Shown: positions 8,355 through 18,003 of the stretch, one piece after another
How the letters are laid out: the number at the start of each line of letters is the position of its first letter
Numbering within the stretch: the first letter of the stretch is position 1
Assembly: GCA_035295125.1 (NCBI GenBank)
Contig: DATGJP010000102.1
Location: 124,001-188,000 of the forward strand
Direction of reading: 5' to 3'
Length of the DNA: 64,000 nucleotides
Source of the DNA: JAICMB01 sp035295125
GTDB taxonomy: Bacteria > Acidobacteriota > Terriglobia > Bryobacterales > Bryobacteraceae
Position numbers and translations under genes: made by a program
The notes under the pieces: model-generated
Database searches by the model: none
Told to the model about the DNA's origin: nothing
What the model saw: only the letters and a program-made list of their open reading frames with translations

Positions 8355-9683
8355 TCAAACGCCGACAGCCACGGGGCGGTCAGCTCTCGAGATGAGGTTC
8401 TCGGCAAGGTTCAGCGCCGGAATCCGGCTCTGTTCGATTGCCTGAACGAAACGCTTGTCCGGCGTTTGTGCGATCACCAGGCAGTCCGACCATCGCAACA
8501 GGTCGTCTAAGCTCCCGGCAACTAAGCGGCGAATATGAGGAACAGCGCTTAAGAGAAAACGCTGATTGCTGCCATAGATATCGTCGACGCGAATGCGTGG
8601 ATCGTACACCCGAACTTCCTTGCCTTTGCCGACAAGTTGCTCAAGCAGCGTCACAACGGGGCTCTCGCGAAGATCGTCCGTTTCCTCTTTAAACGCGAGC
8701 CCATAGATGCCGATATGTTCCGCGTCGAGGTCGAGAACGCATTCGATCGCCCGGCGGAGATGTTCCTCATTGCTGGGCAGGATGGAGTCCAGCAAGGGAG
8801 TGGAGAGATCGAGACGCAGCGCACGGTATGTGAGCGCCCGGAGATCCTTGGGCAAACAGGAACCACCGAAAGCAAAGCCCGGTTTCAAATAGGCCTTCGA
8901 TACATTGAGTTTGGTGTCCCGGCACAGTGTGTCCATGACCTCAGTCCCGGGCACGCCGAGTTCATTGCACAAACTGCCGATTTCGTTCGCGAAGCTGATC
9001 TTCATGGCGTGGAACGCATTGCAGGCATACTTGATCATTTCCGCCGTGCGCAGCGCCACCAGGCAGGGTTGGGTATTGAGGCCGGCATAGAGACCAGCCA
9101 CTTTTCGAACCGCCGCGGGATCGTCACCACCAACGACGATCAATCCCGGATCCATGAAGTCCTTCACCGCAATTCCTTCGCGGAGAAATTCCGGATTCGA
9201 AACCACGGTGACGGCCGATGACCTGCCCAGCGCCGGGAGCACAACCTCCTCACACGTGCCGGGAAAGACCGTGCTGCGAATGGCAACGATCAATGGATCA
9301 CTCCGGTGGGGCAAGTGATCCTGGATCTGACTGCAGACCCGGCGCAGTTGCTCGAGTCCGAGGTTGCCGTTTCGCTCCGATGGAGTTCCGACGCATACCA
9401 TGACGATGTCGGCACTCTGCAGCGCCTCATCGACAGAGACAGACGCCGACAGGCGCCCGGCACGGATATTATCAGCGATGATCTCCGTCAATCCGGGCTC
9501 GTAGAATGGCGCGGAGCCTTCCAGAACCTTGCGCACCTTGAATTCGTCGTGGTCAACACCCACAACGTCATGGCCCAGGTCGGCGAGGCACGCTGCAGTT
9601 ACACACCCGACATAGCCGAGCCCGAGAACGGCGACCGACGATCGGGACGAATGAGTGGAATCAGGAGTTCTCATAAACCTCAC
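8355..9683 (-). CDS. nucleotide-sugar 6-dehydrogenase, GDP-mannose dehydrogenase type
   Basis: 442 residues. The N-terminal Rossmann motif is VAVLGLGYVGCVTAACLADL. The catalytic region reads GFAFGGSCLPKDLRAL, closer to GDP-mannose 6-dehydrogenase (AlgD) than to UDP-glucose dehydrogenase (which usually has CFPKD). The C-terminal UDPG_MGDP domain follows (GLAFKEETDDLRESP). The reaction is two NAD-dependent oxidations of the sugar C6 to a uronic acid. Its start overlaps the stop of the upstream dehydrogenase by four bases (ATGA), implying translational coupling. It supplies uronic acid precursors for the polysaccharide. GDP-mannose versus UDP-sugar specificity is inferred from the motif only. 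Confidence 0.88.
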   Translation of the reverse strand: MRFMRTPDSTHSSRSSVAVLGLGYVGCVTAACLADLGHDVVGVDHDEFKVRKVLEGSAPFYEPGLTEIIADNIRAGRLSASVSVDEALQSADIVMVCVGTPSERNGNLGLEQLRRVCSQIQDHLPHRSDPLIVAIRSTVFPGTCEEVVLPALGRSSAVTVVSNPEFLREGIAVKDFMDPGLIVVGGDDPAAVRKVAGLYAGLNTQPCLVALRTAEMIKYACNAFHAMKISFANEIGSLCNELGVPGTEVMDTLCRDTKLNVSKAYLKPGFAFGGSCLPKDLRALTYRALRLDLSTPLLDSILPSNEEHLRRAIECVLDLDAEHIGIYGLAFKEETDDLRESPVVTLLEQLVGKGKEVRVYDPRIRVDDIYGSNQRFLLSAVPHIRRLVAGSLDDLLRWSDCLVIAQTPDKRFVQAIEQSRIPALNLAENLISRADRPVAVGV

Positions 9684-11026
9684 AACCGTGTAATCTTCGG
9701 TGAATCAAAGCCCTTGAGCGCGTTGCGCGCATCGACGATGAGATGGGCGCGCTGCACCAGGCCGGCATAATCAAATCCACTGTGGTCCGTGACGATGAGA
9801 ACGCAGTCGGCCTGCGCCGCATCGCGCTCGGGCACGGCAGAGAGCGTCAACCCATCCAGACGGCAGTTTCGAATGAACGGATCGCTGTAGGAGATGATGC
9901 CTCCTTTTTGCGACAGCAGGTGCATGATATCCAGTGCCGGTGATTCACGCAGATCGTCGATGTCTTTCTTGTAGGCAATGCCCATGATGTGCACGTGCGA
10001 TCCCTTGACGGCCTTGCCCTGGTCGTTGAGAGCGTTTTGAACTTTTTCGACCACGAAGTGCGGCATCTGTCCGTTGATGTAACCAGCCAGTTCAATGAAT
10101 CGCGCTTCGATGCCGGCTTGGCGCGTTTTCCAGGACAGGTAAAACGGGTCGATCGGAATACAGTGGCCACCCAGACCAGGGCCGGGGTAGAACGGCATAA
10201 AGCCGAACGGCTTGGTCGCGGCGGCATCAATCACCTGCCACACATCAATGCCCATGCGATCGCACATGATTGCCATCTCGTTCACCAGGCCGATATTGAT
10301 CATGCGGAACGTGTTCTCCAGCAGTTTGACCATTTCGGCAACCCGTGTAGACGTTACCGGAACGATGTGCTCGAGCGCCTGGGCGTAGAAGAGCGATCCT
10401 AGCGCGGTGCAATCCGGCGTGATGCCTCCGACGACCTTAGGAATATTCACCGTCTGGTATCTGGGGTTGCCTGGGTCGACCCGCTCGGGAGAGAAACACA
10501 GAAAGAAATCCTGGCCCACCTTGAGGCCTGATTTTTCCAGAATCGGCAGGACGAATTCGTCGGTCGTGCCGGGGTAGGTCGTTGATTCCAGGATGATCAG
10601 CATTCCCGGGTGCAGGTACTTCGCGATCTCACGGGCCGCCGAATCGATAAAACTCATGTCGGGGTCCTTGGTCTTACGCAGCGGAGTGGGGACGCAGATG
10701 TTGACAGTATCAAGATCCGCGATCACCGAAAAATCGGTGGTCGCCTGAATTTTACGATCCTTTACAAGCGGGCCCAGAACGGTTTCCGGCACGTCGAGAA
10801 CGTAGGATTTCCCGGAGCTGATCTGTGTTTCTTTTCGCTGGTCGACATCGATTCCAGTCACGGAAAAGCCGGCTTTTGCGAATTCGACCGCCAAGGGAAG
10901 GCCTACGTATCCAAGGCCGACAATTCCAACCCTGGCGGTATGTGATTGAATCGCCTCCTCAAGTCGCTGACGCGTACTCGTCATGAGGGGCTCTTGCCTG
11001 GTCAATACGGGAGTTGTAGTGGACAT
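9680..11026 (-). CDS. nucleotide-sugar dehydrogenase, UDP-GlcNAc 6-dehydrogenase (WbpA/TviB) type
   Basis: 448 residues from ATG 11026; an internal ATG at 10984 is a possible shorter start, and neither has a clear ribosome binding site. Rossmann motif is VGIVGLGYVGLPLAVEFA. The catalytic cysteine region is GPGLGGHCIPIDPFYLSWK, diagnostic of the WbpA/VipA/TviB group that oxidises UDP-GlcNAc to UDP-GlcNAcA. The C-terminal domain contains GIAYKKDIDDLRESP. It overlaps the next dehydrogenase by four bases. The two dehydrogenases belong to distinct groups, so the locus probably makes two different uronic acids. It appears to start a transcription unit from the 125-base region it shares with the divergent beta-helix gene. 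Confidence 0.9.
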   Translation of the reverse strand: MSTTTPVLTRQEPLMTSTRQRLEEAIQSHTARVGIVGLGYVGLPLAVEFAKAGFSVTGIDVDQRKETQISSGKSYVLDVPETVLGPLVKDRKIQATTDFSVIADLDTVNICVPTPLRKTKDPDMSFIDSAAREIAKYLHPGMLIILESTTYPGTTDEFVLPILEKSGLKVGQDFFLCFSPERVDPGNPRYQTVNIPKVVGGITPDCTALGSLFYAQALEHIVPVTSTRVAEMVKLLENTFRMINIGLVNEMAIMCDRMGIDVWQVIDAAATKPFGFMPFYPGPGLGGHCIPIDPFYLSWKTRQAGIEARFIELAGYINGQMPHFVVEKVQNALNDQGKAVKGSHVHIMGIAYKKDIDDLRESPALDIMHLLSQKGGIISYSDPFIRNCRLDGLTLSAVPERDAAQADCVLIVTDHSGFDYAGLVQRAHLIVDARNALKGFDSPKITRL

Positions 11027-11110
11027 AGGAAAGCTGTTTTAACGCGGGATTCGAGCGTCCGATAGTCACGCGATCTAACCCCGGACACCGCCGCAATATC
11101 AAAAAACTCG

Positions 11111-11146
11111 AAGAGTGTTGATACACCTTCCGCACTCTTATACATA
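11111..11146 (+). promoter_or_regulatory. candidate promoter with overlapping dyad, beta-helix gene
   Basis: TTGATA at 11118-11123 and TATACA at 11139-11144 resemble a sigma-70 promoter with a short 15-base spacer. A 7-bp inverted repeat, AAGAGTG at 11111-11117 and CACTCTT at 11133-11139, brackets the spacer and could be an operator. The predicted transcript start falls at or next to ATG 11152, so the mRNA may be leaderless. On the other strand the same dyad is followed by a run of T, so a terminator is an alternative reading. Confidence 0.4.
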
Positions 11147-11151
11147 ACCAA

Positions 11152-12978
11152 ATGAAGTTTGAATTCCGATGGCGGTTCGCCATCCATGCGGTAGTGTGCC
11201 TGGCGCCGTTTGTCGCTAAAGCCGGCACGTTCTATGTGGCGACCAACGGATCCGACGGAAACGTGGGGACCATCCAAAGCCCGCTGCAGTCGATTCAGGC
11301 GGCAGTGAACCTGGCGCAGCCGGGCGACACTGTTATCGTCCGGGACGGAACCTATTACTCCGGCGGCGCTCAAACGTGCGGCGACACCTGTGATACTTAC
11401 CATCCTGTTGTAGCCATAACCACCGCGGGAACGTCGCAGGCGTGGATCACCATTAAAGCGGAAAACAAGTGGGGCGCGGTTTTGGACTCCCAGTTGATTT
11501 CGGATGCCTACTTCGATCTTCAACGCGGCGCCGCCTACATTGCCATCGAAGACTTCGACATAACCGGTGGATACTGGGCCGGCATCAACAGCAACGCCAA
11601 CGCGCACGACATCCTGATCAAGGGCAATCACTTTCACAACATCGGAAACCGGCATTACGATCCGCAGTCTGTAAGTTATGGAATCGTCGGCGTATTCGTC
11701 GGGTCGGAAGCGCACGACCACACACTCGACGGGAACGTGTTCAACAACATCGGCCGCCTCCCTGATGACCCTGCGAATTGCTATAACCACGATCACGGGA
11801 TCTATCTCTACGGCAATAACGTCACGATCACCAACAACGTCTTTTACAGCCTCACGGCCGGCTGGGGAGTCCAGATCGCTCCAGGCGTGCAAAACTGCAC
11901 GATCGTCAACAACACCTTCTCGGGATCGAATCCGCAACGCGATGGTCAAATCGAGCTCTGGGGAAATCACAGCAGCGTTACGATTGCCAACAACATCTTC
12001 TACCTGCCCAGAAATTTCGCCCTGGACGGCTACCAGGATTCCGAGGCTGGTGCGCAGATTTACAACAACATGGTCTTCGGACCGGGCACCAGCGTCATTT
12101 CGTTTGCCGGTTCGGGATTTTCGGTTTTTAGCAACATCTTGAACACGAATCCCGGGTTTGTGAACCCGTCCGCGAACGACTATCACCTTCTTCCCAGCAG
12201 CCCCGCCATCGGCGCGGGAGCGGTGGTGTCGAGCCTGCTGAACCTGATTCTTGGGCTCCTGAATGGCGTGCTGGATGATTTCGATGGCGTTCCGCGCGTC
12301 GACGCCGATATTGGTGCGTACGAGTATGTGTCGGGCGCGTTGATGAACACCTCTCAACCAGTAATGTTGCAGCCCCCCGTCGCGGAATGGCCGTTGAACG
12401 AGGGCTCCGGCTTGGTGGCCAACGACTCCTCCGGAAACGGCCTCAACGGGACGTACTTCGGCGTTCAGTGGTCGACGAATGCCGTTGGTCCTGTTGCCTC
12501 TTTTAATGGGACAGGTTACGTCGCTGTCGATGAAACCCAGTTGCTGGAGATGACTACCGATCTTACCGTTGCTGCCTGGATCTCGCCGCAAGCGGTTCCC
12601 GGAGTCGATCCGAGAATCGTTTCGAAGAATTGGAGCTGGGATGTCAAGCTGAACGGCGCCGGCCTTCACCCGCAGTTTAGCGGCGCCGGCAAATACGCGA
12701 TGCTCGACTGTTCCGCGACTCCAAACCAATGGCAACAGGTCGTGTTTACGTTTACCAACGGGACTGTAAAAGGATACTTGAACGGGCAGCCCATGCCCAT
12801 GCTGGCGAATACTTTCACTGGAGGCGAGACACTCGCACTTCAGCAGAGCGGTTTGTACATCGGAACCGATGCCGACCAGACGAGTTTTTCGCAAGGTTTG
12901 ATTCGCGACGTTCGGCTCTACAATCGCGCGCTGAGCGACACGGAGGTTGCCATCCTGTATGCGCAGACGAACCAGTGA
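11152..12978 (+). CDS. secreted right-handed beta-helix protein with C-terminal LamG domain
   Basis: 608 residues, the only long plus-strand gene inside the polysaccharide locus. Signal peptide at residues 1-24 (FAIHAVVCLAPFVAKAG), then FYVATNGSDGNVGTIQSPLQ and beta-helix coils to about residue 360 (ILIKGNHFHNIGNR, NNIFYLPRNFALDG, SPAIGAG). A LamG-like domain at about 400-605 follows (EWPLNEGSGLVANDSS, RDVRLYNRALSDTEVAIL). The beta-helix part is strikingly similar along its length to the minus-strand protein at 7128-8339, so the pair is a recent inverted duplication with a domain gain or loss. Likely role is binding, cleaving or epimerising the exported polysaccharide. No ribosome binding site is visible before the ATG. 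Confidence 0.9.
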   Translation: MKFEFRWRFAIHAVVCLAPFVAKAGTFYVATNGSDGNVGTIQSPLQSIQAAVNLAQPGDTVIVRDGTYYSGGAQTCGDTCDTYHPVVAITTAGTSQAWITIKAENKWGAVLDSQLISDAYFDLQRGAAYIAIEDFDITGGYWAGINSNANAHDILIKGNHFHNIGNRHYDPQSVSYGIVGVFVGSEAHDHTLDGNVFNNIGRLPDDPANCYNHDHGIYLYGNNVTITNNVFYSLTAGWGVQIAPGVQNCTIVNNTFSGSNPQRDGQIELWGNHSSVTIANNIFYLPRNFALDGYQDSEAGAQIYNNMVFGPGTSVISFAGSGFSVFSNILNTNPGFVNPSANDYHLLPSSPAIGAGAVVSSLLNLILGLLNGVLDDFDGVPRVDADIGAYEYVSGALMNTSQPVMLQPPVAEWPLNEGSGLVANDSSGNGLNGTYFGVQWSTNAVGPVASFNGTGYVAVDETQLLEMTTDLTVAAWISPQAVPGVDPRIVSKNWSWDVKLNGAGLHPQFSGAGKYAMLDCSATPNQWQQVVFTFTNGTVKGYLNGQPMPMLANTFTGGETLALQQSGLYIGTDADQTSFSQGLIRDVRLYNRALSDTEVAILYAQTNQ

Positions 12979-12984
12979 AGTCAT

Positions 12985-14163
12985 TTATCTCTCGGCGCAC
13001 GTCAGGTGCGGCCGCTCGACCGGGTTACCGGAGCGGGCGCGCATGACTTCTTCGTAAATCGTGAGCAGCCGGTCGGATAGATCGTGGAGGCCATACAACC
13101 GCCGCACGCGTTGCCGCCCGGCCTCGCCCAGTTCCTGACGCAATCCGGGTGACTGGCCGACCTGAAGCATACGCATCGCCAGCGCCGACACGTCATCTGG
13201 CGGAACAACGTAACCCGTCTTAGTGTCTTCTACGATTTCCGGCGCGTCGCCGACGGCGGTCGTTATGACCGGCACTCCCGCGGACATGGCTTCGAGCAAG
13301 ACATTAGGGCAACCTTCGGATTCGGAGCAGAAGACCAGCATTCCGCTTCGCTCCAAAATGCCGGGAACGTCTTCGCGCACTCCCAGGAAAGAAATGCACT
13401 CCGGCCAGATACCAAGGCGCGTGGCGAGTTTTCGCATGCTTGCCAGGCAAGGCCCTTCGCCGATGACCACGCCATTGAATCGCGAATCGATGCGATTTGC
13501 CATCGCCAGGGCATTCAGGAACAGGTCCAGACGTTTCGAGGGAATCAGACGGCCTACGAATACGGCAGTAAATGGGCTGGTGTCGATATCCGTCTGCATC
13601 CTGGTCTCGGATGAATCGATTGAGTTGCGCAGCAGATAAACACGGCTCGGGTCGAGCAGTTTCCGCTCAGCGATCTCGCGTACCGCCTTGCTGGAATTCG
13701 CCGCAATAGCGGTGGGCGCACGGAGAAGGGCTCTGGCCATCAAACCGTACTTCTGGAGACAGGCGTTAAGATCGCTTCGTAACCCCCCGATGCTGACCGC
13801 ACCGACAAAGCGGGCCGACAAAGCGGCGTAAAGGTTCGTGAAGGCATGCATTGACTGAATCACGTGCGGTTGAAAACGCCGCAGCATGCCGATAAGGGTA
13901 GCCAGCCGCCGCAGACGGCCTTGCCCTCTGCCGAACCAGTACACGGGAATGTTCATGTCCAGGAGTTCCTGGCGATAATAGCCGCTATGCGCCGGACAAT
14001 ACACTCTCACCATTACTCCGGCATCCGTCAGGGCACGGACGATATACATGAACTGCTTTTCCGCTCCGGCGCGACTTAACGTGCCAGTGATCAACGCGAC
14101 CCGCAGAGCTTCCGGGTGGTCGCGCGGACTGAAGTTGAAGTGCTCCGGATCGGAACCGATCAT
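12985..14163 (-). CDS. GT4 family glycosyltransferase
   Basis: About 392 residues. ATG 14163 is chosen because it overlaps the asnB stop as ATGA; the longer frame would overlap asnB by 58 bases. GT-B fold: the N-terminal domain begins LRVALITGTLSRAGAEKQF; the C-terminal domain has FVGRLIPSKRLDLFLNAL and the donor-site motif SESEGCPNVLLEAM with the E-x7-E spacing typical of GT4 retaining enzymes. It transfers a sugar from an activated donor to the lipid-linked repeat unit on the cytoplasmic face. It is the last gene of the main minus-strand operon and converges on the beta-helix gene with only 6 bases between. Confidence 0.92.
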   Translation of the reverse strand: MIGSDPEHFNFSPRDHPEALRVALITGTLSRAGAEKQFMYIVRALTDAGVMVRVYCPAHSGYYRQELLDMNIPVYWFGRGQGRLRRLATLIGMLRRFQPHVIQSMHAFTNLYAALSARFVGAVSIGGLRSDLNACLQKYGLMARALLRAPTAIAANSSKAVREIAERKLLDPSRVYLLRNSIDSSETRMQTDIDTSPFTAVFVGRLIPSKRLDLFLNALAMANRIDSRFNGVVIGEGPCLASMRKLATRLGIWPECISFLGVREDVPGILERSGMLVFCSESEGCPNVLLEAMSAGVPVITTAVGDAPEIVEDTKTGYVVPPDDVSALAMRMLQVGQSPGLRQELGEAGRQRVRRLYGLHDLSDRLLTIYEEVMRARSGNPVERPHLTCAER

Positions 14164-16082
14164 TGCGTTTCCAGCCAGGCCTGGAACACGATAATGTTCC
14201 AAAGCCGATCCTGCCAATTAGCCGCCCGGCTCAGATGCTGATCCCACGTTTGGCGGACAATCGCGGAATCGAAATAACCCTGGGCCTCGATTTTGCGCGG
14301 GTTCAAGAGACCTTCAGCCCAATCGCGCAATGGGCCTCGTATCCATGAGCCTACCGGTACGCCAAAGCCTTTCTTGGGCCGCTCAATGAGCTCTTTGGGC
14401 ACATATCGATACAGGACCTGGCGCAGCAGGCGTTTTCCAGTCTGCCCTTTGAGTTTCATGGAACGCGGCAAACGCCAGGCGAACTCTACAACACGATGGT
14501 CGAGGAGCGGTATACGCGATTCCAGGCTCACTCCCATCGCGGCGCGATCCACTTTGACGAGGATGTCTTCCGGAAGGTACGTCACCGTGTCGAGATACAT
14601 CATTCGATCGAGAATGTGATCGAGTTTGAGGTTGCCATTGACGGTCGTGGGAAGCGTCCTCGGCTCGACCGCATTCAGCACTACCGCGGATGGCGCCGGC
14701 CAACACGAAACAACGTCTGTGTACACGCAATCCGGATCGGTGTTTGCTACACAAGTAGCCAGCCGTTCCAACTTGCGATCCAGTGAAACCCGGAGCTGAG
14801 CGGGAACCAGCGACTGACTTCTCGTTGTCCGAAGCGCTCCGACGGCCCGCGACGCGCCGGCCTTTAATCCCGACGGAACCGCCGAAACGGCGTTCCAGAT
14901 CCTCTGCGTCCGGAGGTAACGGCTATAGCCCCCGAACAACTCATCCCCGCCATCGCCCGACAGGCTCACCGTGACGGCGGTGCGGGCGAGCTTCGAGATC
15001 AGATAAGTTGGCACCTGCGAGGAGTCTGAGAACGGCTCATCGTAGAGAATCGGAAGCGCCGGAATCACTTCCATGGCTTCGCGGGGGGTGACATAGAGTT
15101 CCGTATGGTCCGCGCCAATGTGCTTGGCAACGGCCTTTGCATGGACCGCCTCATCAAAGGCGGGTTCGTTGAATCCAATTGTGAAGGTCTTAATCGGGAC
15201 AGTACTCTGCGACTGCATCAGGGCAACGACGGTGGATGAATCGACGCCGCCCGACAGGAACGCACCCAGTGGCACGTCGGCTTGCATGCGCATCGCGACC
15301 GCGTCGCGTAGGAGAGCGTCCAGTTCATCCTCTGCATCCCGATCGCTTCCGGTGAAGGGGTCCCGAACGCCGCGCTCTGCTACGTCTTGCGCTCGCCAGT
15401 AGGCGACCGGCCGCGCGTCCGTCCGATCCGCCGCCACTGTCACACGATGAGCCGCCGGCAGCTTGTAAATACCGCGGTAGATGGAGTGCGGTGCAGGAAT
15501 ATATCCGTACCGCAGATAGAGCGAAAGAGCCTCAGGGTCGATCTCCAGCCGCACGCCGGGGTGAGCCCGCAGCGCTTTCAGCTCGGACCCAAAGAGAAAG
15601 AGGGATCCGGACCAGCCATAATAAAGCGGTTTCTCTCCCAGGCGGTCGCGAATGAGATGCAGCACTCGCTCCCGGCGATCCCAGAGCGCGAATGCGAACA
15701 TGCCGTTAAATTTCTGAAGGGCGGCCTCCAACCCGTAGGAAGAAATCGCGGCCAGCATGACTTCGGTATCGCAATGCCCGCGAAATCGCCAACCCTCGTC
15801 CTCCAATTCACGGCGAACGCTCTTGAAGTTGTAAATCTCGCCGTTATAAGTGATGTAGTATCGCTCGCAGGCCGAGGCCATCGGCTGGTGGCCCTGTGCG
15901 GAAAGATCCACGATCGACAGCCGCCGGTGTCCCAAGGCGATACCCGCTTCCGGGTCCACCCAGGTGCCGGAGTCGTCGGGTCCGCGATGAACGAGCGTAT
16001 CCGCCATTCGGCCTACGGTCGCGCGCAGTTCGTCGAGCCCGGCCCGCCGATTTGTATCCAAATAACCAACGATTCCGCACAT
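14160..16082 (-). CDS. asnB: asparagine synthase-type glutamine amidotransferase
   Basis: 640 residues, full length. It begins MCGIVGYLD, so Cys2 is the N-terminal nucleophile of the class II glutaminase domain. The synthetase domain has the PP-loop FLSGGVDSSTVVAL near residue 279 and SLSGDGGDELFGGYSRYLR. The family makes asparagine from aspartate, ATP and glutamine. Copies inside O-antigen and exopolysaccharide loci are often thought to amidate uronic acids instead. Two uronic-acid-forming dehydrogenases in the same locus support that reading, though plain asparagine synthesis cannot be excluded. It is coupled to the following GT4 by a 4-base overlap and lies 9 bases after the capD-like gene. 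Confidence 0.93.
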   Translation of the reverse strand: MCGIVGYLDTNRRAGLDELRATVGRMADTLVHRGPDDSGTWVDPEAGIALGHRRLSIVDLSAQGHQPMASACERYYITYNGEIYNFKSVRRELEDEGWRFRGHCDTEVMLAAISSYGLEAALQKFNGMFAFALWDRRERVLHLIRDRLGEKPLYYGWSGSLFLFGSELKALRAHPGVRLEIDPEALSLYLRYGYIPAPHSIYRGIYKLPAAHRVTVAADRTDARPVAYWRAQDVAERGVRDPFTGSDRDAEDELDALLRDAVAMRMQADVPLGAFLSGGVDSSTVVALMQSQSTVPIKTFTIGFNEPAFDEAVHAKAVAKHIGADHTELYVTPREAMEVIPALPILYDEPFSDSSQVPTYLISKLARTAVTVSLSGDGGDELFGGYSRYLRTQRIWNAVSAVPSGLKAGASRAVGALRTTRSQSLVPAQLRVSLDRKLERLATCVANTDPDCVYTDVVSCWPAPSAVVLNAVEPRTLPTTVNGNLKLDHILDRMMYLDTVTYLPEDILVKVDRAAMGVSLESRIPLLDHRVVEFAWRLPRSMKLKGQTGKRLLRQVLYRYVPKELIERPKKGFGVPVGSWIRGPLRDWAEGLLNPRKIEAQGYFDSAIVRQTWDQHLSRAANWQDRLWNIIVFQAWLETQ

Positions 16083-16091
16083 TTTGTGGGG

Positions 16092-17990
16092 TTAGTCGCC
16101 TACTGCCGCCAACTCCTGATCCTGCGTTGCAGCCGTCGTCACAGCGGTGCCTCGGTATTCCGGCACGATATCGAGTAAGTGAGCCTGCACCGCGGCTGAA
16201 TCGCGGTGCCTCAGTAATTCATTCAGCCTGCGCACCCATTGTGCAAGGTAACCCTTGGTTGGGCCGTAGGAGCGGAAGATTTTGATCTTGTTGTGATACG
16301 TGGGGAGAACATCCTCGCCGTCCATGGTCAGTTCTTCGAACAGCTTTTCGCCCGGGCGCATGCCTGTAAATCGGATCTCGATGTCATCATCGGGCACAAA
16401 TCCGGCCAGCCGGATCATGTTGCGAGCCAGGTCCACGATCTTTACCGGCTCGCCCATGTCCAGAACGAAGACCTCCGAGCCCTGGCCCATCGCATAGGCC
16501 TGCAAAACCAGTTGGACTGCCTCCGGTATGCTCATGAAGTAGCGGCGCATATCCGGGTGTGTAACGGTGACAGGGCCGCCATTTGCAATCTGCTGTTGAA
16601 AAATCGGTACGACACTGCCCTTGCTTCCCAGGACATTCCCGAACCGGACCGACACGAAAGCAGTTCCTCTCTCTGTACAGTCGAGTGGCATTTCAGCGAG
16701 CAATAGTTCAGCAACACGCTTCGTGACACCCATCATGCTGGTCGGATTTACGGCTTTGTCCGACGAGATCATCAGGAATTTACCCACGCCATGGTCGTAC
16801 GCCGCTTGCGCCACGTTATACGTGCCTATGACGTTATTGGCAGCCGCTTCCAGGATGTTCGCTTCCATCATGGGAACGTGTTTGTATGCCGCGGCGTGGA
16901 AGACGGCCTCAATATTGTGCCCGGACATTACTTCGTCGAGCCGCACGCGATGACCAATGTCGCCGATTTCTTCGATGATGTTGACGTTCTGAAAGCGGCG
17001 CCGCAGCTCCAGCGCGAGCATGAACAGTTCGCTTTCGGCCTGGTCGAACAGGACCAGCTTTTCGGGATCGAAGCGCGCCAGTTGACGGCACAACTCGGAA
17101 CCAATGGAGCCGGCAGCGCCGGTAACCAGGACAGACCTGCCGGTGATTTCCCGGCCGATCATGGTTTCGTCAATTTGCACCGGCTCGCGGCCCAGCAGGT
17201 CGTTCACCGATACATCACGGATCTGGCCGGTCAGAACCTTGCCATTCAGCAGTTCTCCCAGTCCTGGAACGGTTTTGAAAACGATTCCCGCGGCACGGCA
17301 GTTCGCGATGGCCGACCGCATCTGGCGCCCGTTGGCAGACGGCATTGCAATGACAATCTCGGAAACGGGAGATCCGCGTCGCGCGAACCGGGTTACTACG
17401 CGGGCGGCGTCACGTCCGGTACCCAATACGGGAACCATGTCCGGAGCGAGGTGGCGCTTTTCAGGATCGTCGTCCAGAAATCCAGCAATCTTGATCCCCA
17501 GCTTCGAATTGCTCCGGATTTCTTTCGCGAGCGCGATTCCCGCCGCGCCGGCGCCATAAATCAGAATGCGCTTCCTGGGACCTGCATAGCGCACTGCAGC
17601 TAATGCTTCGGCATAAACGCGCCGGCAGAACTGCAACGCAGCCGTCATCAGAAAGCAGAGAATCCCGTCCATGATGTAAATCGACCGCGGAAAGGCCGAG
17701 CCGACCAACAGCACAATACCGAGCCCCGCAAAGAAGGAGGCCGTGGAGTTCGCGACAATCAACCGGAGCAGGTCGAGAATACTGACCATGCGCCACCAAC
17801 TCCGGTGTACGCCCAGTACATAGAAGACTACTACCTTGACGGGCACGAATACCGCGAGACCTATCAGGAAGACGCGATACTCCTGGTGCGGAATCGAGAA
17901 TTCGAATCGCAGCAAATAAGCGCCGATCACCGAGGCTGCCGCGATCAGGAGATAGGTTGCGAGGACGATGGGACGGCGTAAGTATTTCAT
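16092..17990 (-). CDS. membrane nucleotide-sugar 4,6-dehydratase (CapD/WbpM-like)
   Basis: About 632 residues from ATG 17990; the frame extends to a TTG at 18023 that would overlap the previous gene. Four to five N-terminal membrane helices (YLLIAAASVIGAYLLRFEF and following) precede a CoA-binding-like Rossmann domain (RILIYGAGAAGIALA). The catalytic SDR domain has VTGAAGSIGSELCRQLA near residue 290. The catalytic Tyr is replaced by Met in the SMMGVTK motif near 418, as in WbpM-type long dehydratases. The reaction is formation of a UDP-4-keto-6-deoxy sugar, usually from UDP-GlcNAc. Its product is the likely substrate of the aminotransferase encoded just upstream. Confidence 0.92.
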   Translation of the reverse strand: MKYLRRPIVLATYLLIAAASVIGAYLLRFEFSIPHQEYRVFLIGLAVFVPVKVVVFYVLGVHRSWWRMVSILDLLRLIVANSTASFFAGLGIVLLVGSAFPRSIYIMDGILCFLMTAALQFCRRVYAEALAAVRYAGPRKRILIYGAGAAGIALAKEIRSNSKLGIKIAGFLDDDPEKRHLAPDMVPVLGTGRDAARVVTRFARRGSPVSEIVIAMPSANGRQMRSAIANCRAAGIVFKTVPGLGELLNGKVLTGQIRDVSVNDLLGREPVQIDETMIGREITGRSVLVTGAAGSIGSELCRQLARFDPEKLVLFDQAESELFMLALELRRRFQNVNIIEEIGDIGHRVRLDEVMSGHNIEAVFHAAAYKHVPMMEANILEAAANNVIGTYNVAQAAYDHGVGKFLMISSDKAVNPTSMMGVTKRVAELLLAEMPLDCTERGTAFVSVRFGNVLGSKGSVVPIFQQQIANGGPVTVTHPDMRRYFMSIPEAVQLVLQAYAMGQGSEVFVLDMGEPVKIVDLARNMIRLAGFVPDDDIEIRFTGMRPGEKLFEELTMDGEDVLPTYHNKIKIFRSYGPTKGYLAQWVRRLNELLRHRDSAAVQAHLLDIVPEYRGTAVTTAATQDQELAAVGD

Positions 17991-18003
17991 GGTGCTGCCC
18001 GCG

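Noticed and set aside
11002..12984. A 660-codon open frame on the minus strand opposite the beta-helix/LamG gene
   Set aside because: It mirrors the plus-strand gene codon for codon, shows no family motifs or signal, and the plus-strand reading has clear beta-helix and LamG sequence.
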